From Bacillota bacterium (GTDB taxonomy: Bacteria; Bacillota; Dethiobacteria; DTU022; JAAZDR01), in assembly GCA_012512705.1 (NCBI GenBank), contig JAAZDR010000100.1, positions 1-8,462 on the forward strand: 8,462 nucleotides of DNA, in the 5' to 3' direction. The notes below the pieces were generated by a model, which was given only the letters and a program-made list of their open reading frames with translations, was not told the origin of the DNA and did not search any database. Below, one piece after another: positions 6,416 to 8,462 of the stretch. Numbering within the stretch: the stretch's first letter is position 1; every line of letters begins with the position of its first letter. A program made the position numbers and the translations under genes.

Positions 6416-6589
6416 TTATTCTTCAATAATAGCTTCTATTGGACATTCATCTACACATGTACCACACTCACTGCAGAGCTCGAGGTCGATAACACAAACA
6501 TCGCCCTCTTCCTTTATCGCGTCAGAAGGGCAAGCATCAATACATGTGCCGCATGCTGTACACTCATCAGCGAGGATACGGAACGCCAT
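6416..6589 (-). CDS. 2[4Fe-4S] ferredoxin (clostridial type)
   Basis: A 57-residue low-potential electron carrier of the cytoplasm. Two cluster motifs are evident: CTACGTCIDACP and CSECGTCVDECP, the standard CxxCxxCxxxCP pair in which each set of three Cys is completed by the last Cys of the other. The protein is acidic and ends IEAIIEE, as is usual. The start is the ATG at 6587-6589, because AAGGAGGTG (6596-6604) sits exactly 6 bases upstream. An in-frame GTG at 6596-6598 is part of that Shine-Dalgarno and not a start. The gene lies 38 bases after frr and 75 before uppS, and is followed by a hairpin. Its placement among isoprenoid genes suggests it may supply electrons to IspG, but such ferredoxins serve many redox partners and nothing here proves the pairing. 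Confidence 0.95.
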   Translation of the reverse strand: MAFRILADECTACGTCIDACPSDAIKEEGDVCVIDLELCSECGTCVDECPIEAIIEE

Positions 6590-6595
6590 TTTGTT

Positions 6596-6604
6596 CACCT
6601 CCTT
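6596..6604 (-). promoter_or_regulatory. Ribosome binding site deciding the ferredoxin start
   Basis: AAGGAGGTG on the minus strand, six bases before the ATG at 6589. It contains the in-frame GTG that would otherwise add three residues, so it rules that start out. It is the strongest Shine-Dalgarno in the pyrH-to-glycosyltransferase unit, fitting high ferredoxin expression. Confidence 0.8.
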
Positions 6605-6627
6605 AATATAATAACAGCCCGCACAAC

Positions 6628-7185
6628 TTAAACTTCCATAATTTCCATTTCTTTTTCAGCGAGAACCTCCTCTAAAACCTTAATATTTTGATCAGTTATC
6701 TTCTGCACCTCTTCTTGGGCCCTTCTGAGATCATCTTCTGATATTTTTCCACCTTTTTCTAATGCCTTGAGCTGTTCGTTTGCGTCCCGCCGCTGGTTGC
6801 GAATTGCAACACGGCCTTCTTCAGTTTTTTTCCGCACGAATTTGACGAGCTCTTTTCGGCGTTCTTCGGTAAGCTGTGGAATGGAAATCCGGATTATATT
6901 TCCATCATTGTTTGGCGTAAGTCCCAAATCAGATTTTAAAATTGCCTTTTCAATATCTGCTATAGCCCCTTTGTCCCACGGCTGGACAACCAAAAGTCGC
7001 GGTTCTGGAGCAGAAATATTTGCTAGTTGTTTAAGTGGTGTTTTAGTTCCATAATAGTCAACATCGACCTTGTCTAATAGTGAAGGCGTAGCCCTGCCAG
7101 CCCTAAGTGTGGCGAATTCACGCTTAAGAGCTTCAATTGTCTTTTTCATTTTTGTTTCCATCTCACTGTAAAGTGATTCTAGCAA
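6628..7185 (-). CDS. frr: Ribosome recycling factor
   Basis: RRF, acting with EF-G, splits the post-termination ribosome. The 185 residues match family length and show the three-helix bundle plus small beta domain: [26 protein letters not shown] (13-38), [17 protein letters not shown] (42-58), [19 protein letters not shown] (64-82), [24 protein letters not shown] (87-110) and the long C-terminal helices with [12 protein letters not shown] (129-140). The start is TTG at 7183-7185, supported by AGGGGGG (7193-7199) seven bases upstream, overlapping the pyrH end. An internal ATG at residue 9 would shorten the first helix and has no good ribosome binding site. It follows pyrH by three bases, the near-universal pyrH-frr pair, and precedes the ferredoxin by 38. 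Confidence 0.98.
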   Translation of the reverse strand: MLESLYSEMETKMKKTIEALKREFATLRAGRATPSLLDKVDVDYYGTKTPLKQLANISAPEPRLLVVQPWDKGAIADIEKAILKSDLGLTPNNDGNIIRISIPQLTEERRKELVKFVRKKTEEGRVAIRNQRRDANEQLKALEKGGKISEDDLRRAQEEVQKITDQNIKVLEEVLAEKEMEIMEV

Positions 7186-7188
7186 TAA

Positions 7189-7968
<780 letters not shown>

Positions 7969-7976
7969 CTATTCGC

Positions 7977-8005
7977 AAAAAAAGAACACCTGATGTGCTC
8001 TTTTT
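7977..8005 (-). terminator. Intrinsic terminator after tsf
   Basis: On the minus strand AAAAAGAGCAC (7995-8005) pairs with GTGTTCTTTTT across an ATCAG loop, an 11-bp stem with one G-U pair, running into seven consecutive T (7983-7977). It ends the upstream tsf transcript (probably rpsB-tsf) 17 bases after the tsf stop and separates it from pyrH. The plus-strand reading has a mismatch and a shorter T run, so it mainly acts on the minus strand. Confidence 0.85.
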
Positions 8006-8021
8006 AAAACCTAAAGATTTT

Positions 8022-8462
8022 CTATTTCTCCATCTCTTCCCCTAACTCGAAACGAACATAACGGCGAATAACTATGTTTTCGCCTATTTTAGCAATCTTC
8101 TCCATAAGAAGTTTTTCTATAGTTATATCCGGATCTTTAACAAAAGGCTGTTCCATCAAACAATTTTCAGCATAAAATTTTTCCATACGCCCATCAACAA
8201 TCTTTTCTACAATTTTCTCTGGTTTCCCTTCATTAAGCGCCTGCTTTTTCAATATTTCTTTTTCTTTTTCAATAACGTCAGTTGGTACCTGTTCTCGCGT
8301 TAAATAAACAGGGTTTGTTGCCGCAATATGTAAGCAAAGATCCCTTACAAAAGAACGAAATTCTTCATTACGGGCAACAAAATCAGTTTCACAATTAACT
8401 TCTATAAGCACGCCGATTTTACCGCCAAGGTGAATATAAGAATCGATGATCCCTTCAGAAGC
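8022..8462 (-). CDS. tsf: Elongation factor Ts, C-terminal part
   Basis: EF-Ts exchanges GDP for GTP on EF-Tu. The gene enters from the high-coordinate edge, so its start and N-terminal UBA-like domain are missing; 146 residues remain. The first residues read [32 protein letters not shown], and TDFVAR is the family signature at the EF-Tu interface. The end, [29 protein letters not shown], shows the protein stops right after the first core subdomain. It therefore looks like the short EF-Ts form (about 200 residues, as in Thermus and many Clostridia) and not the roughly 290-residue Bacillus/E. coli form. An internal GTG at 8409-8411 is not the start, since the frame and homology continue to the edge. 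It is followed by the terminator at 7977-8005. Confidence 0.96.
   Translation of the reverse strand, partial: ASEGIIDSYIHLGGKIGVLIEVNCETDFVARNEEFRSFVRDLCLHIAATNPVYLTREQVPTDVIEKEKEILKKQALNEGKPEKIVEKIVDGRMEKFYAENCLMEQPFVKDPDITIEKLLMEKIAKIGENIVIRRYVRFELGEEMEK

Noticed and set aside
6590..6598. GTG at 6596-6598 as the ferredoxin start.
   Set aside because: It lies inside the AAGGAGGTG ribosome binding site, which is spaced correctly for the ATG at 6587-6589.

Overview
The window is one dense, single-direction block of housekeeping genes, all on the minus strand. In transcription order they are: tsf (3' part), pyrH, frr, a small 2[4Fe-4S] ferredoxin, uppS, cdsA, dxr, rseP, ispG, a family 2 glycosyltransferase, rimP and nusA (first 28 codons only). 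The order tsf-pyrH-frr-uppS-cdsA-dxr-rseP-ispG ... rimP-nusA is the classic Firmicutes arrangement. The AT-rich composition (GC around 40% by eye), strong AGGAGG ribosome binding sites, frequent GTG/TTG starts, the MEP isoprenoid pathway and a clostridial-type ferredoxin all point to an anaerobic, Clostridia-like Firmicute. I cannot name the species.

Region by region (high to low coordinates): tsf ends at a clear intrinsic terminator (about 7977-8005). pyrH then starts a new unit with a weak candidate promoter. pyrH-frr are tightly packed. The ferredoxin gene follows with its own near-perfect Shine-Dalgarno and is trailed by a GC-rich hairpin. uppS, cdsA, dxr, rseP, ispG and the glycosyltransferase follow with short gaps; ispG and the glycosyltransferase abut exactly. 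A 178-base gap then holds a well-formed sigma-A type promoter (723-751) and a perfect 12-bp hairpin in the presumed rimP-nusA leader.

Functionally, Dxr and IspG are two steps of the MEP pathway to IPP/DMAPP. UppS turns those units into undecaprenyl diphosphate, the lipid carrier for cell-wall sugars. CdsA makes CDP-diacylglycerol for phospholipids. RseP is an intramembrane protease. PyrH, Frr, Tsf, RimP and NusA serve nucleotide supply, translation and transcription. The ferredoxin is a plausible but unproven electron donor for the Fe-S enzyme IspG.

The points most worth a second look are: an in-frame TGA that splits an otherwise full-length cdsA; the ferredoxin inside the isoprenoid/lipid cluster; the glycosyltransferase where many Clostridia carry proS and polC; and the hairpin leader of rimP-nusA. 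I found no mobile element, CRISPR array, tRNA or rRNA, and no convincing plus-strand gene. Apart from these local oddities this is a conserved core region, and I see no sign of a wholly new system.
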